Position numbers and translations under genes: made by a program | In this document: in pieces, positions 48,620 through 57,417 of the stretch | Layout of the letters: each line of letters starts with the position of its first letter | Numbering within the stretch: the first letter of the stretch is position 1 | From: an uncultured Muribaculaceae bacterium | GTDB taxonomy: Bacteria > Bacteroidota > Bacteroidia > Bacteroidales > Muribaculaceae | NCBI GenBank assembly: GCA_947174635.1 | Contig: CAMWJS010000005.1 | Coordinates: 1-64,000, forward strand | Direction: 5' to 3' | Length of the DNA: 64,000 nt | The notes under the pieces: model-generated | The model's input: only the letters and a program-made list of their open reading frames with translations | What the model was told of the DNA's origin: nothing | Database searches by the model: none

Positions 48620-51600
48620 TTACCTTGCCAGATTGAGATTGAGCGAGATGCCGTAAGATGAGTTGGTGGTGGGGTAGGATGAGGTAGTCACAAGCGGAGT
48701 GTTGACCTGATGGTCGAAATATGCGCCTATTGTCAGGCGGCGGCTGAGTATATAATTGGCGGTGAAGTTGATGCCGAGTGTGCTTGTGCCCGATGTAGGC
48801 TGGGTGTAGGCGCTCTCGATGCGGCGTATGAGTGCCTGCGTGTTCTGCAGCGAGAACTCGGCGTTGATGGTCAGGTCGTTCGATATGCCCGACTGCGAGC
48901 CTTTCATCTTCAGGAATGTGTTGAAGCCTACAATTTTGTAGCCCGCTCCGAATGTGAGGCCGCGCGTGGTGGCCTCGACCACCTGTCCGGCGGCTGTGTT
49001 GAGTGTGAGCGTGCGCTGGTCGCGGTATTCTGCATTGAGAGTCATCTCGTTGTTTAGTGTGACGGCCACGCCGATGAGCGGAGCGAAACGCTCGGTGATG
49101 GCCACCGACGAGATGTTGAATGGCGACGAGGGTATCGGTTCGCCCGACGTCTCGTCAAGGATGAAGCCACGGTCGCCGTCTGCTCCCACCCAGTTGAGAT
49201 ATGATGAATAGTTGCCGGCAGTGTAGGTACATTGGTAAGCGTGGTTGAGCGTCACCGATTTGAAGAATTTGCGCAGATTGAAGAAGTTGATAAGTCCGTC
49301 GTAGGTGACACGCCAGTTGGGGAGCACATGGGCAAACGACGGGAACGGGTCGGTGTAAATCTTGTCAGGCGATTTTCCCGAGTAAGCCGCGATGAATGCC
49401 GGGATGAGCACATCGGGCGATGTTGCCGCTATGGTGCCCACTTCAGGGTCATACGGAGCCCCGGCATGCGGATTGTCTTTCATAAATCCGGTTGTCGGAT
49501 AATGCAGTCCGGCATATTGGCTCTCCACACGCTGGCGCACAATCGGTATGTAGCGCAGGAAATTGTTGAACGCCTCGGAGTTGTAGCCGTCCTGGGCTTT
49601 CGACCCGCGCAATGCCGTGGCAAGTGCCCAGTGGGTCTTGGTGTACGAGCCTGAGCGCGACAGCGGCATGTCGTCATACATGAACTGCACCTGGTTGGTG
49701 CGCGAGTCGGTGCGGTTGAATGTCAGCTGCACCTTGAGATTCTTTATCGGCTCGAGGGTCAGCTCGATATTCAGTTCGTTGGCGTTCGACCAGAGCGCCG
49801 GCGACGTCTGGCCTATGTCGGTCAGCAGCCATCCACGCTCCTTGGCTTTGTCGATATAGCTCTCGTCGGCGAACCCGAACGCGAAGTCGAGTCCCGGCGA
49901 CATCGGCCCGTAGGAATTTGACTGGCCGAAGATATTGCCGATGTTGGGGCGGAACAGAGGTATCGACAGCGTGGAAGTCCTTTTCCATCTTACCGAGATA
50001 TTGCGGGGCGACATCACGAAGCGCGTGGTGTGGTCGGCGATTTCGCGCCATACCGGCAACTGTTCCCTGAACAGTTCGTCTATTGCGAAATTCAAGGTTG
50101 AGTCTGACCGGGTGAGCACCTCCACGTTGTTGGCGTCGACCACGCGAGTCTTCACCGGAAATTTGCGGCCGCTCTGCGTCGTGGCTGTCACCTTCACTTT
50201 GGTGGTGCGCAGATTGTGCTTTATCGTGATGCTCGTGTCGGGACGCAGGCTGTATGTGCGCTCGAAATGCTTCGGCGTACGTTTCTTCTGGTTGTTGCGT
50301 GCCGACGAGAAGCGTTTGTCAACATCCTTCACGTATGGTATCTTCTTGTAGAGCGACTCCAGGTTGAGGCGGCCGTCGACGCTCCATGACGACTGGTTGG
50401 CTATCGTGTTGCCTATGCTTATGTCGTCGATTGTAGCTCCTCTGTCCCAGCGGTAGGTCGAGGTATAGGTGGTCGATGCATTGAGGAAGTCAAGCACCGG
50501 TATACGGTTGAAGGGCGCCTTGTACGATGCCGTGAACGACTGGTTGTAGCTCCACGGCGTACCCATCGACAGGATGCTTTGCCACACTGTGTCTTTCCAT
50601 TCCTTGTATCGGTCGGGGAATAGCTTGCGGTTGACGGCTCCGGTTGTCTCCTCGATGCGGGCCGAGGTGTTGGAGGTGAACGACAGGTTGATTGACTTGG
50701 TTATATTCCATGTCAGGTTGAACTGGCGGTCCCAGAGGAAATTCTTGCTTACCGACACCGGCAGCTGGAACATCACGTCGGTCTCAGAGCGCGTCTGCTG
50801 CTCGTAGTAGTAGCGCGACATCGTGGTCAGGAACGATATCGATGTGGGCAGGTAGTTTATTTCCCAGTCCTTGATGAATTTCAGGTTCTTGTTTTTGCTC
50901 TTGATAAGCGAATTGAACGGCTTCAGTCCCTTTATCATCGGCGAATACGAATATTGCAGCGAGCCGCGGTAGTCATTGGTATTCTCATACTCCGTGGTCG
51001 GGTCGACTTTCGACTGCTTGTTGAAAGAGAAATTGACTGTGAAGTTGGCCGGGTCCCACGGCATGGGATTGTCATGCTGGATATCGAATTTCATACCCGA
51101 AAGCGAGAAATTTTGCACCGTGGTACGCTCGATGGCAAATGCATTGATTGAGTCGCGGGCATGCTTGTCGGGAGCATCGTCGAGGGCGTCTTTGAGCAGC
51201 ACGTCCTGATCCAGAGGATTGTACTTGGGCGATGTTTTCTCCTTGCTGACCGAATAGAACACCGGAGCCCTCAGTTTGGCTCCCTCGGGCAGGAAGCGTC
51301 CAATGTCGCCCTGAACTGCGAAGTTGTACTGTTCGTAGTCGTCCATACGGCGTGAGTTGAGCGACTGGTCCACTCCGCCGAAACCTGCGGTCTCGATGTG
51401 GGCGCCGAAGTTGAGCGTGGCGATGTCGCTGACGCCTACGTTGACGTTGGCCTTTGCCGCCCAGCCGCCTTCCTGGTTGAAGTCGGTGACCTTAAGCTCA
51501 TTGACCCATACGATACCGTCTTTGCGTGTCGACGAGTTGTTGCGCACACCCACAAGCATCACCCTGATGTCGCTCAGCGACGGATTGCCCATCACGGCTA

Positions 51601-54600
51601 TGCGGTTGCGCTCGTTGTCAGGGTCGCGGCCTGTATACAGCGTGGCGTATCCTACATTGCTTCCCGCCTCTGCTTTGGCTCTGTTACGCTCTTTCTTGAG
51701 GTCGACAAACGCCTGCAGGTCGATGTCAAGGAAGTTCTCCCGGGGCCACACCTTGTAGCGCTCGGAGTTGAGGTCGTTGTTGTACTTGCCCGGAGGTGTC
51801 AGGGTCAGTGGCATTTCATATTCGTAGAAGTTGCTCTTGACGTCAGTACCGATACGGAGCACCAGGGCGAGGTCTCCGTCGCGCAGGTTGGTGACATCGT
51901 CGATGAGGCTCTCGGCATGCACCCACATCTGCATCCTCTTGTAGTTGCGCAAATCGTGCTGGGTATTGCGGTATATGGCGCGCGCGTCGCCGGCATCGAG
52001 GTCGGTCACTTTGAGCGATATCGCCTGCTCGTTGAGCTGCGTTATCTGCGACTGGCCGGGGTCGACCGCACGCGACACGCCCGGAGGCAGCACATAGTTG
52101 ACGGGCTCCCGCGATGCGTTCTCCTCGATGTTGACTACCGACACGTCGAGCTCACCTTCGGCAGGAGCGTCGCCGCGTGAGTTGAGATTGAAATCATAGT
52201 TGCGCCATTCGCCGCGCACAAGTTCCAGTGTGGCGAAACGCAGGTGGGTCGTTGACTTGAAGCCGGTCATGAATATGCGGGCGAAACGTATCGACGAAAA
52301 GTCCTTTATCGTTCCCACTATTTTCTCGTAGTCGCTCAAAGGTATCTTGAACTGATACCATTCCACCTCCGTATCCTTTCCGTCGCGGGTGGGCACAAGC
52401 GACACCTGCTTGTCGGTGATATAGTTCTTGCCCACGACAAGGTCCTCGGGACGTATCGACACCTTGTACTGGAAGTAGCGCTCATACTCGTTGAGCGTGT
52501 TGTCCTGGTTTATATCCTCCACGTCGGGCACCGCGCGCGACGACTGATAAAGCGGGTCAGTCGCATCTTCAGGCGAAAGCGAGTTCCCCTCCACTCCGTT
52601 GTAGCGTTTGTAGCGTTCGAGCACCGACAGCCGTTCCTCGTCATAGTCATAACCGCGGAAGAAATGGTAATTGTCGCCGGCGGGGTCGTTGAAGGGCGAG
52701 AACTTGTCCTGCACCATCTTGTCGTAGGCCGTGGCCGACAGGCGCGTCTGCAGTTCGTTCAGATAATCCTTGTACGAAGGGAATTCGAACTCAAGGTCAT
52801 TCTTGAGTCCGTCAAGGCCGACATCCTGCACAGCGCGCGAACCCGAATTGTTGTCAAACGAATAGGTCAGCGAGTTCTGCGTCGACACGTTACCCCACAC
52901 CGTCTGCGTCAGGAACTGGTCGTTGCCGTCATAAGGTATGCCGTTCTCGTACGACTTGAGACCGTCCTTTAAAATGTCTTCCGAGATTTCGCCGAAGTTG
53001 AAATATAAGTCACCGCCGTCATAGTTCGGATTTTCCGGGTCGAGGAACGGGTTCATCATCCAGAACTGCACATATTCGATGTTCGACTGCTCGAAATTGG
53101 TGTTGTCCATTTTGCGCATGATGCCGCCCCAGCGTTTTTCCGGATTGAGAAGATACCCGTCCGGGTCGATGTTTGTGGCGTCGAGGTTGTAAGGCCCGCG
53201 TTCGTTGGGGTAGAACGACAGGTTGAGCGTCTGCACGAGGTTCGACTCGCCGTAGCTCAGCTCGCGGCCGGGGAATATCTCGCGCGAAGTCACCTCGCGG
53301 ACGTAAGGGTTCGACAGCTGCTTGAGGTCGGCTTTGATATAGCCCGGGCAGAGCGACGAATTGCGGTCGGTGAACATGCGGTCGATTGTGTACCAGTTGA
53401 GCAGCGCGCGGTTTTTGCCGTAATCGACATTGTTGCTCAGTCCGGCTTCGGGGAACAGTGCGTCGGCCGACGGGTCGTATGGCGTCGAGGCCATGAACCA
53501 CGCGTAAGGCGACCGCAGGTCAACTCCCATCTGCGCGTTCTCGAAGTCGTCGATATACGATGACCCCTGGCTCGAACCGCTCTTCTGCTGGTGGGGCACG
53601 AGTTGGGCATACTCGGCCGTCAGGCTGATGCGCGACGGTGCGGTGGCATTGACTGTCGGTATCTTGTTGAGCAGGTTGGTCAGCCACATGAACTCGCTGT
53701 TGTAGGCCAGATTGACACCCCACATCGAGTTGTTGATGATTTCATCGCCGATATTCACTTTCTCGGTCAGTGCTTTCTCCGAGAAGTGGAGCAGCGTTGC
53801 CCCTATGTTAAGGTTCTTGTTGAACTGGTATTGCAGGTCGAGCCCGAGCAGTGTCTTGCGCTGCATCGAGAAGAGCGACTGGTTTTCAAGCGTCACCGAT
53901 ATGCTCTGGCCCGAGTCGATGATGCTCTGGTTGGTGATGGTCACGATACCCATCGAGTAGTCAACCGTATAGTCGGAGTTCTCGGTCAGCCTGACTCCGC
54001 CGGCGGTGACGATGACCGATCCGCGCGGCACATTCATGGCGTTCAGGCGTATCTGCGACCCCGATGAGGCCTGATACTGCCCGGTCATCACGAATTTGTT
54101 CTTGTCGGCAAACTGGCGCGCCACCACAAGCGTTGAGTCATACAGCTCCTTGTAGACATATTGCGCCGCTATCGCCGGATTGCCTATCTTCTTCTCCAGA
54201 TGCGCGCCGAATGGCTCGACTACCGGGAATATCACCTTGCCTTGCGATGCCTGTATCGTATAGCCTTCGATAAAGTCGAAAAATCCGTCGGGGTTCGACT
54301 CCTGGTTGGAATCCAGCCGGTCGAGGTTCATCACCTGCAGCAGCGACTGGTTGTTGAGGCCGGCCACAGGAAGATAGTTGATGAGCGTACCGGTCGTGTC
54401 GCTCAGATACTTGATGTTGAGGCGGAAATTGCTTTTCTGCACCTGATATGCGCCGAGCGAGTACACGTTTTTCATCATCAGTCGCCATATCGGCTGACGC
54501 GTGTCGATGGTCGTCGACTTAAGCATCTTCACAAACAGCGAGCGGTCGGTGGTGGTGATGTCCGATGAAAATTCGCCCACCTGATACACCTGTCCGTTGT

Positions 54601-56092
54601 AAGTATATTCGAATGCCACGCCGAGCACCTCGTCCGAATTGAGTGCCGAGCGCAGCGATATGTAGCCCAGTGTGGTGTTGAGCGTATATTCCGATGAAGT
54701 CAGCAGCCGCGCGCTCTCCACCTTCTCGTAGTCTTTGCCCCCCTCTATGCCGTAGGCGCGCAGAGGTTCCAGCGCCTGGGTGACGGTGTTGATGTTGCGG
54801 GCGTCGGGATAATCGTTCTTGATGACGGTAAGCAGGTTGTTTGACGCGTTGGCCGGATTGGACAGCGACACATTGGGCTTCCAGTAATTGTTGGTAAAAT
54901 ACTCCGCCTCTCCGAGGTCCGCAAAGGCCACAAGGTTGCGCGACTCGTTGTAGTTGCCGCTCTTGTTGGTCACCCACACCTCTATGCGGGTAATCTGCAC
55001 CCCCGACATTACCATCGGCAGACGGGCCGCGAATTTATCGTAGTTATGGTAGAAAAACTGCGAGAGGAAGAAGTGCCGGTTCTGGTCGTATTCGTCGGCA
55101 TTGAACTGGAAGTCGGTCGTCTGCGCGCCCCCCTTCGTGTTCACGGTCTTTGACTCAGAATTCTGCTGTGACACAAGCGCCGTAGCCGTCAGCTTGCCGA
55201 ACTGGAGTTTTGTCTTGATACCGAACAGCGCCGTGCTTCCGCGTATCAGCGACGACCCCGTGGTAAGCGACACGTTGCCCGCCTCGATGCTTTTGACGAT
55301 ATCGTCCTCCTGTCCTTCATAGGCGAGCTTGAGGTTCTTTGAATCGAAATCGAAAGTCGCGTCGGTGTTATACGTCATGTTGAATTTCAGCCTGTCGCCG
55401 ACCGAGGCGGCTATCGTGGCCTGTATCTTCTGGTCGAAGTCAAAATAGGTCTTGCGCCTGGCGTTGACCGACAGCGACGGGTTGTCGGTCTTGTTGGAGT
55501 TGATACCCATTTTGAGCTGTATCGAGCCGGTTGTCTTCAACTGCACTCCGCCCGGGCCGAATATCTTCTCCAACGGACCCAACGCGAAATTCATGTCGAG
55601 GATATTGAACGGCTCTTTGTCCTGCTTCTGGAAAATCTCGCTGTTGCGCTGACGGTAATATTCCTCCATCGACTTGCGCAGCTGCCAGTTGTTGTACTGC
55701 TTCTCCGAAAGCATGAACGGCGTGGCGATATCATGGTCGCCGACCTTGGTGCGCACGATATAGATACCCGTGGCCGGGTCGAATTCGGCCACGGTCTTGA
55801 TATTCGACGGAGTCGACAGGTCCATCGCCATCTCGTCCTCCATGAGGTCTTCATATCGTTCCGGCACGGTCTGTTGCACCGGAAACGGCATCATTATCGA
55901 GTCGGCCGGATTTGACGGTACGGGCAGCACCGTATATGGCAAGGCCGGCGCACTGACTCCGGTAGGGGAGATGCGCTGAGCCTTGACGGCCACGGCCGCC
56001 ATAATCAACAATACAGCCGCCAGGAGTGCGGCTCCCTGTTTCTTATATTTCGAATTCCGTCTTTCCGATTGCCTCATTGGTTTGATAAACAT
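48620..56092 (-). CDS. sprA: Cell-surface/T9SS translocon protein SprA
   Basis: 2490-aa ORF; NMTYNTDATFDFDSKNLKLAYEGQEDDIVKSIEAGNVSLTTGSSLIRGSTALFGIKTKLQFGKL typical of SprA; linkage to ruvA. Confidence 0.95.
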   Translation of the reverse strand: MFIKPMRQSERRNSKYKKQGAALLAAVLLIMAAVAVKAQRISPTGVSAPALPYTVLPVPSNPADSIMMPFPVQQTVPERYEDLMEDEMAMDLSTPSNIKTVAEFDPATGIYIVRTKVGDHDIATPFMLSEKQYNNWQLRKSMEEYYRQRNSEIFQKQDKEPFNILDMNFALGPLEKIFGPGGVQLKTTGSIQLKMGINSNKTDNPSLSVNARRKTYFDFDQKIQATIAASVGDRLKFNMTYNTDATFDFDSKNLKLAYEGQEDDIVKSIEAGNVSLTTGSSLIRGSTALFGIKTKLQFGKLTATALVSQQNSESKTVNTKGGAQTTDFQFNADEYDQNRHFFLSQFFYHNYDKFAARLPMVMSGVQITRIEVWVTNKSGNYNESRNLVAFADLGEAEYFTNNYWKPNVSLSNPANASNNLLTVIKNDYPDARNINTVTQALEPLRAYGIEGGKDYEKVESARLLTSSEYTLNTTLGYISLRSALNSDEVLGVAFEYTYNGQVYQVGEFSSDITTTDRSLFVKMLKSTTIDTRQPIWRLMMKNVYSLGAYQVQKSNFRLNIKYLSDTTGTLINYLPVAGLNNQSLLQVMNLDRLDSNQESNPDGFFDFIEGYTIQASQGKVIFPVVEPFGAHLEKKIGNPAIAAQYVYKELYDSTLVVARQFADKNKFVMTGQYQASSGSQIRLNAMNVPRGSVIVTAGGVRLTENSDYTVDYSMGIVTITNQSIIDSGQSISVTLENQSLFSMQRKTLLGLDLQYQFNKNLNIGATLLHFSEKALTEKVNIGDEIINNSMWGVNLAYNSEFMWLTNLLNKIPTVNATAPSRISLTAEYAQLVPHQQKSGSSQGSSYIDDFENAQMGVDLRSPYAWFMASTPYDPSADALFPEAGLSNNVDYGKNRALLNWYTIDRMFTDRNSSLCPGYIKADLKQLSNPYVREVTSREIFPGRELSYGESNLVQTLNLSFYPNERGPYNLDATNIDPDGYLLNPEKRWGGIMRKMDNTNFEQSNIEYVQFWMMNPFLDPENPNYDGGDLYFNFGEISEDILKDGLKSYENGIPYDGNDQFLTQTVWGNVSTQNSLTYSFDNNSGSRAVQDVGLDGLKNDLEFEFPSYKDYLNELQTRLSATAYDKMVQDKFSPFNDPAGDNYHFFRGYDYDEERLSVLERYKRYNGVEGNSLSPEDATDPLYQSSRAVPDVEDINQDNTLNEYERYFQYKVSIRPEDLVVGKNYITDKQVSLVPTRDGKDTEVEWYQFKIPLSDYEKIVGTIKDFSSIRFARIFMTGFKSTTHLRFATLELVRGEWRNYDFNLNSRGDAPAEGELDVSVVNIEENASREPVNYVLPPGVSRAVDPGQSQITQLNEQAISLKVTDLDAGDARAIYRNTQHDLRNYKRMQMWVHAESLIDDVTNLRDGDLALVLRIGTDVKSNFYEYEMPLTLTPPGKYNNDLNSERYKVWPRENFLDIDLQAFVDLKKERNRAKAEAGSNVGYATLYTGRDPDNERNRIAVMGNPSLSDIRVMLVGVRNNSSTRKDGIVWVNELKVTDFNQEGGWAAKANVNVGVSDIATLNFGAHIETAGFGGVDQSLNSRRMDDYEQYNFAVQGDIGRFLPEGAKLRAPVFYSVSKEKTSPKYNPLDQDVLLKDALDDAPDKHARDSINAFAIERTTVQNFSLSGMKFDIQHDNPMPWDPANFTVNFSFNKQSKVDPTTEYENTNDYRGSLQYSYSPMIKGLKPFNSLIKSKNKNLKFIKDWEINYLPTSISFLTTMSRYYYEQQTRSETDVMFQLPVSVSKNFLWDRQFNLTWNITKSINLSFTSNTSARIEETTGAVNRKLFPDRYKEWKDTVWQSILSMGTPWSYNQSFTASYKAPFNRIPVLDFLNASTTYTSTYRWDRGATIDDISIGNTIANQSSWSVDGRLNLESLYKKIPYVKDVDKRFSSARNNQKKRTPKHFERTYSLRPDTSITIKHNLRTTKVKVTATTQSGRKFPVKTRVVDANNVEVLTRSDSTLNFAIDELFREQLPVWREIADHTTRFVMSPRNISVRWKRTSTLSIPLFRPNIGNIFGQSNSYGPMSPGLDFAFGFADESYIDKAKERGWLLTDIGQTSPALWSNANELNIELTLEPIKNLKVQLTFNRTDSRTNQVQFMYDDMPLSRSGSYTKTHWALATALRGSKAQDGYNSEAFNNFLRYIPIVRQRVESQYAGLHYPTTGFMKDNPHAGAPYDPEVGTIAATSPDVLIPAFIAAYSGKSPDKIYTDPFPSFAHVLPNWRVTYDGLINFFNLRKFFKSVTLNHAYQCTYTAGNYSSYLNWVGADGDRGFILDETSGEPIPSSPFNISSVAITERFAPLIGVAVTLNNEMTLNAEYRDQRTLTLNTAAGQVVEATTRGLTFGAGYKIVGFNTFLKMKGSQSGISNDLTINAEFSLQNTQALIRRIESAYTQPTSGTSTLGINFTANYILSRRLTIGAYFDHQVNTPLVTTSSYPTTNSSYGISLNLNLAR

Positions 56093-56120
56093 CTACACCC
56101 TTTATTCCCCAAGCGCCATA

Positions 56121-56152
56121 ATTATGAATTATGCATTATGAATTATGCATTA
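56121..56152. repeat. Tandem 14-bp repeat (ATTATGAATTATGC)x2+
   Basis: Two exact adjacent copies plus partial copy. Confidence 0.75.
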
Positions 56153-56731
56153 CATAAGTGTCAGCGCTTTTTTTATGGCGGCCTCGACCTTCAGCGCAGG
56201 CTCGGCATTATAAAGCTTCGTGAGAACTTTATGTGCTGCCTGTCGCGGAAATCCGAGCATCACCATTGCAGCCAGTGCCTCCTCGAAATCCTCGTTTTTG
56301 GCAACAGGCTGTATTAATAACGTAGAGTCGGTAGGTTTTATTTTATCCCTGAGGTCTACAATTATTCTTTCTGCTGTTTTGGCTCCGATACCTTTCACTC
56401 CCTTGAGCCGGCGCACGTCGCCCGACATGATAACCTGCTCCAGTTCAAGCGTCGGAAGCGACGACAATATCATGCGCGCGGTGTTCGCGCCGACGCCCGA
56501 AACTCCGATGAGCAGTCTGAACAGCACCCGCTCGCTCTCTTCGAGAAATCCGAAGTACACCCACGCGTCCTCGCGTATAACCTCATGAATGAGCAGCTTC
56601 GCCTCCTCCCGGCTCTCAAGTGCCGTGAAGCATGGCAGCGTAATGTTGATGCCATACCCCACGCCGCCTGTCTCCAGCACCACATACGTAGGAGTCAGCT
56701 CAGCCACATTCCCTTTGATATATTCAATCAT
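56150..56731 (-). CDS. ruvA: Holliday junction branch migration protein RuvA
   Basis: MIEYIKGNVAELTPTYVVLETGGVGYGINI; LKGVKGIGAKTAERIIVDLRDK. Confidence 0.96.
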   Translation of the reverse strand: MIEYIKGNVAELTPTYVVLETGGVGYGINITLPCFTALESREEAKLLIHEVIREDAWVYFGFLEESERVLFRLLIGVSGVGANTARMILSSLPTLELEQVIMSGDVRRLKGVKGIGAKTAERIIVDLRDKIKPTDSTLLIQPVAKNEDFEEALAAMVMLGFPRQAAHKVLTKLYNAEPALKVEAAIKKALTLM

Positions 56732-56780
56732 ATCTCTCTCTGTTTGGTCTGATAATCAATGTGGTAGTAGCGCTCATGCA

Positions 56781-56804
56781 GTAGCCGCGGTTTTTAACCG
56801 CGGA
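56781..56804. repeat. Solo CCGCGG-core palindrome of the REP family
   Basis: GTAGCCGCGGTTTTTAACCGCGGA. Confidence 0.85.
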
Positions 56805-56837
56805 CATCAAATACCACGTTCGCGTCGTGTGACTACA

Positions 56838-57296
56838 CTACTTCACCCGGTCGATAATCTGCTGCGCGTGCTCCTTGGTCTTGATCTGTTTCGGCAGGAA
56901 TATGTCGGCGATGCGTCCCTCCTCGTCAATCAGATACGTGGTGCGCAGCGTGCCGATGCTCTTTCTTCCGCACATCGTTTTCTCGCCCCATGCACCGAGC
57001 TGTTGCAGCAGGGTGGTGTCGGTGTCGGCTATAAGAGGGAAATTGAGCTGATGCTTCTCGATGAATTTCTGATGCGATGCAGCCGAGTCCTTGCTCACGC
57101 CAACCACCTCATAACCTAAATTGCGCAACTCGTCGCGGTGGTCGCGCAGCGAGCACGCCTCTGCTGTGCATCCCGAAGTATTGTCCTTGGGGTAAGTGTA
57201 AAGGATGAATTTCTTGCCTGCGAAATCCGCCGTACGTATCTCATTGCCATTCTGGTCTTTGCCCAGCACTTCGGGCAGCTTGTCTCCTATGTTCAT
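56838..57296 (-). CDS. bcp: Thioredoxin-dependent thiol peroxidase (Bcp/PrxQ)
   Basis: YTYPKDNTSGCTAEACSLRDHRDEL. Confidence 0.95.
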   Translation of the reverse strand: MNIGDKLPEVLGKDQNGNEIRTADFAGKKFILYTYPKDNTSGCTAEACSLRDHRDELRNLGYEVVGVSKDSAASHQKFIEKHQLNFPLIADTDTTLLQQLGAWGEKTMCGRKSIGTLRTTYLIDEEGRIADIFLPKQIKTKEHAQQIIDRVK

Positions 57297-57380
57297 AATC
57301 TTTTATATTAATGTTGGTTGAAATCAAAATTCTTTTTCCTTGGCAAAACGACAGCTGTCGTTCAATATTTCATGTCAGGT

Positions 57381-57410
57381 TAGTAGCCGCGGTTTTTAAC
57401 CGCGGAATGT
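57381..57410. repeat. Solo CCGCGG-core palindrome of the REP family
   Basis: TAGTAGCCGCGGTTTTTAACCGCGGAATGT, 8 nt beyond the antiporter stop codon. Confidence 0.85.
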
Positions 57411-57417
57411 GTATTTG

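Noticed and set aside
51398-52180. 260-aa plus-strand ORF and other long ORFs opposite sprA
   Set aside because: Shadow ORFs opposite the coding strand of sprA; no initiation signals or domain motifs.
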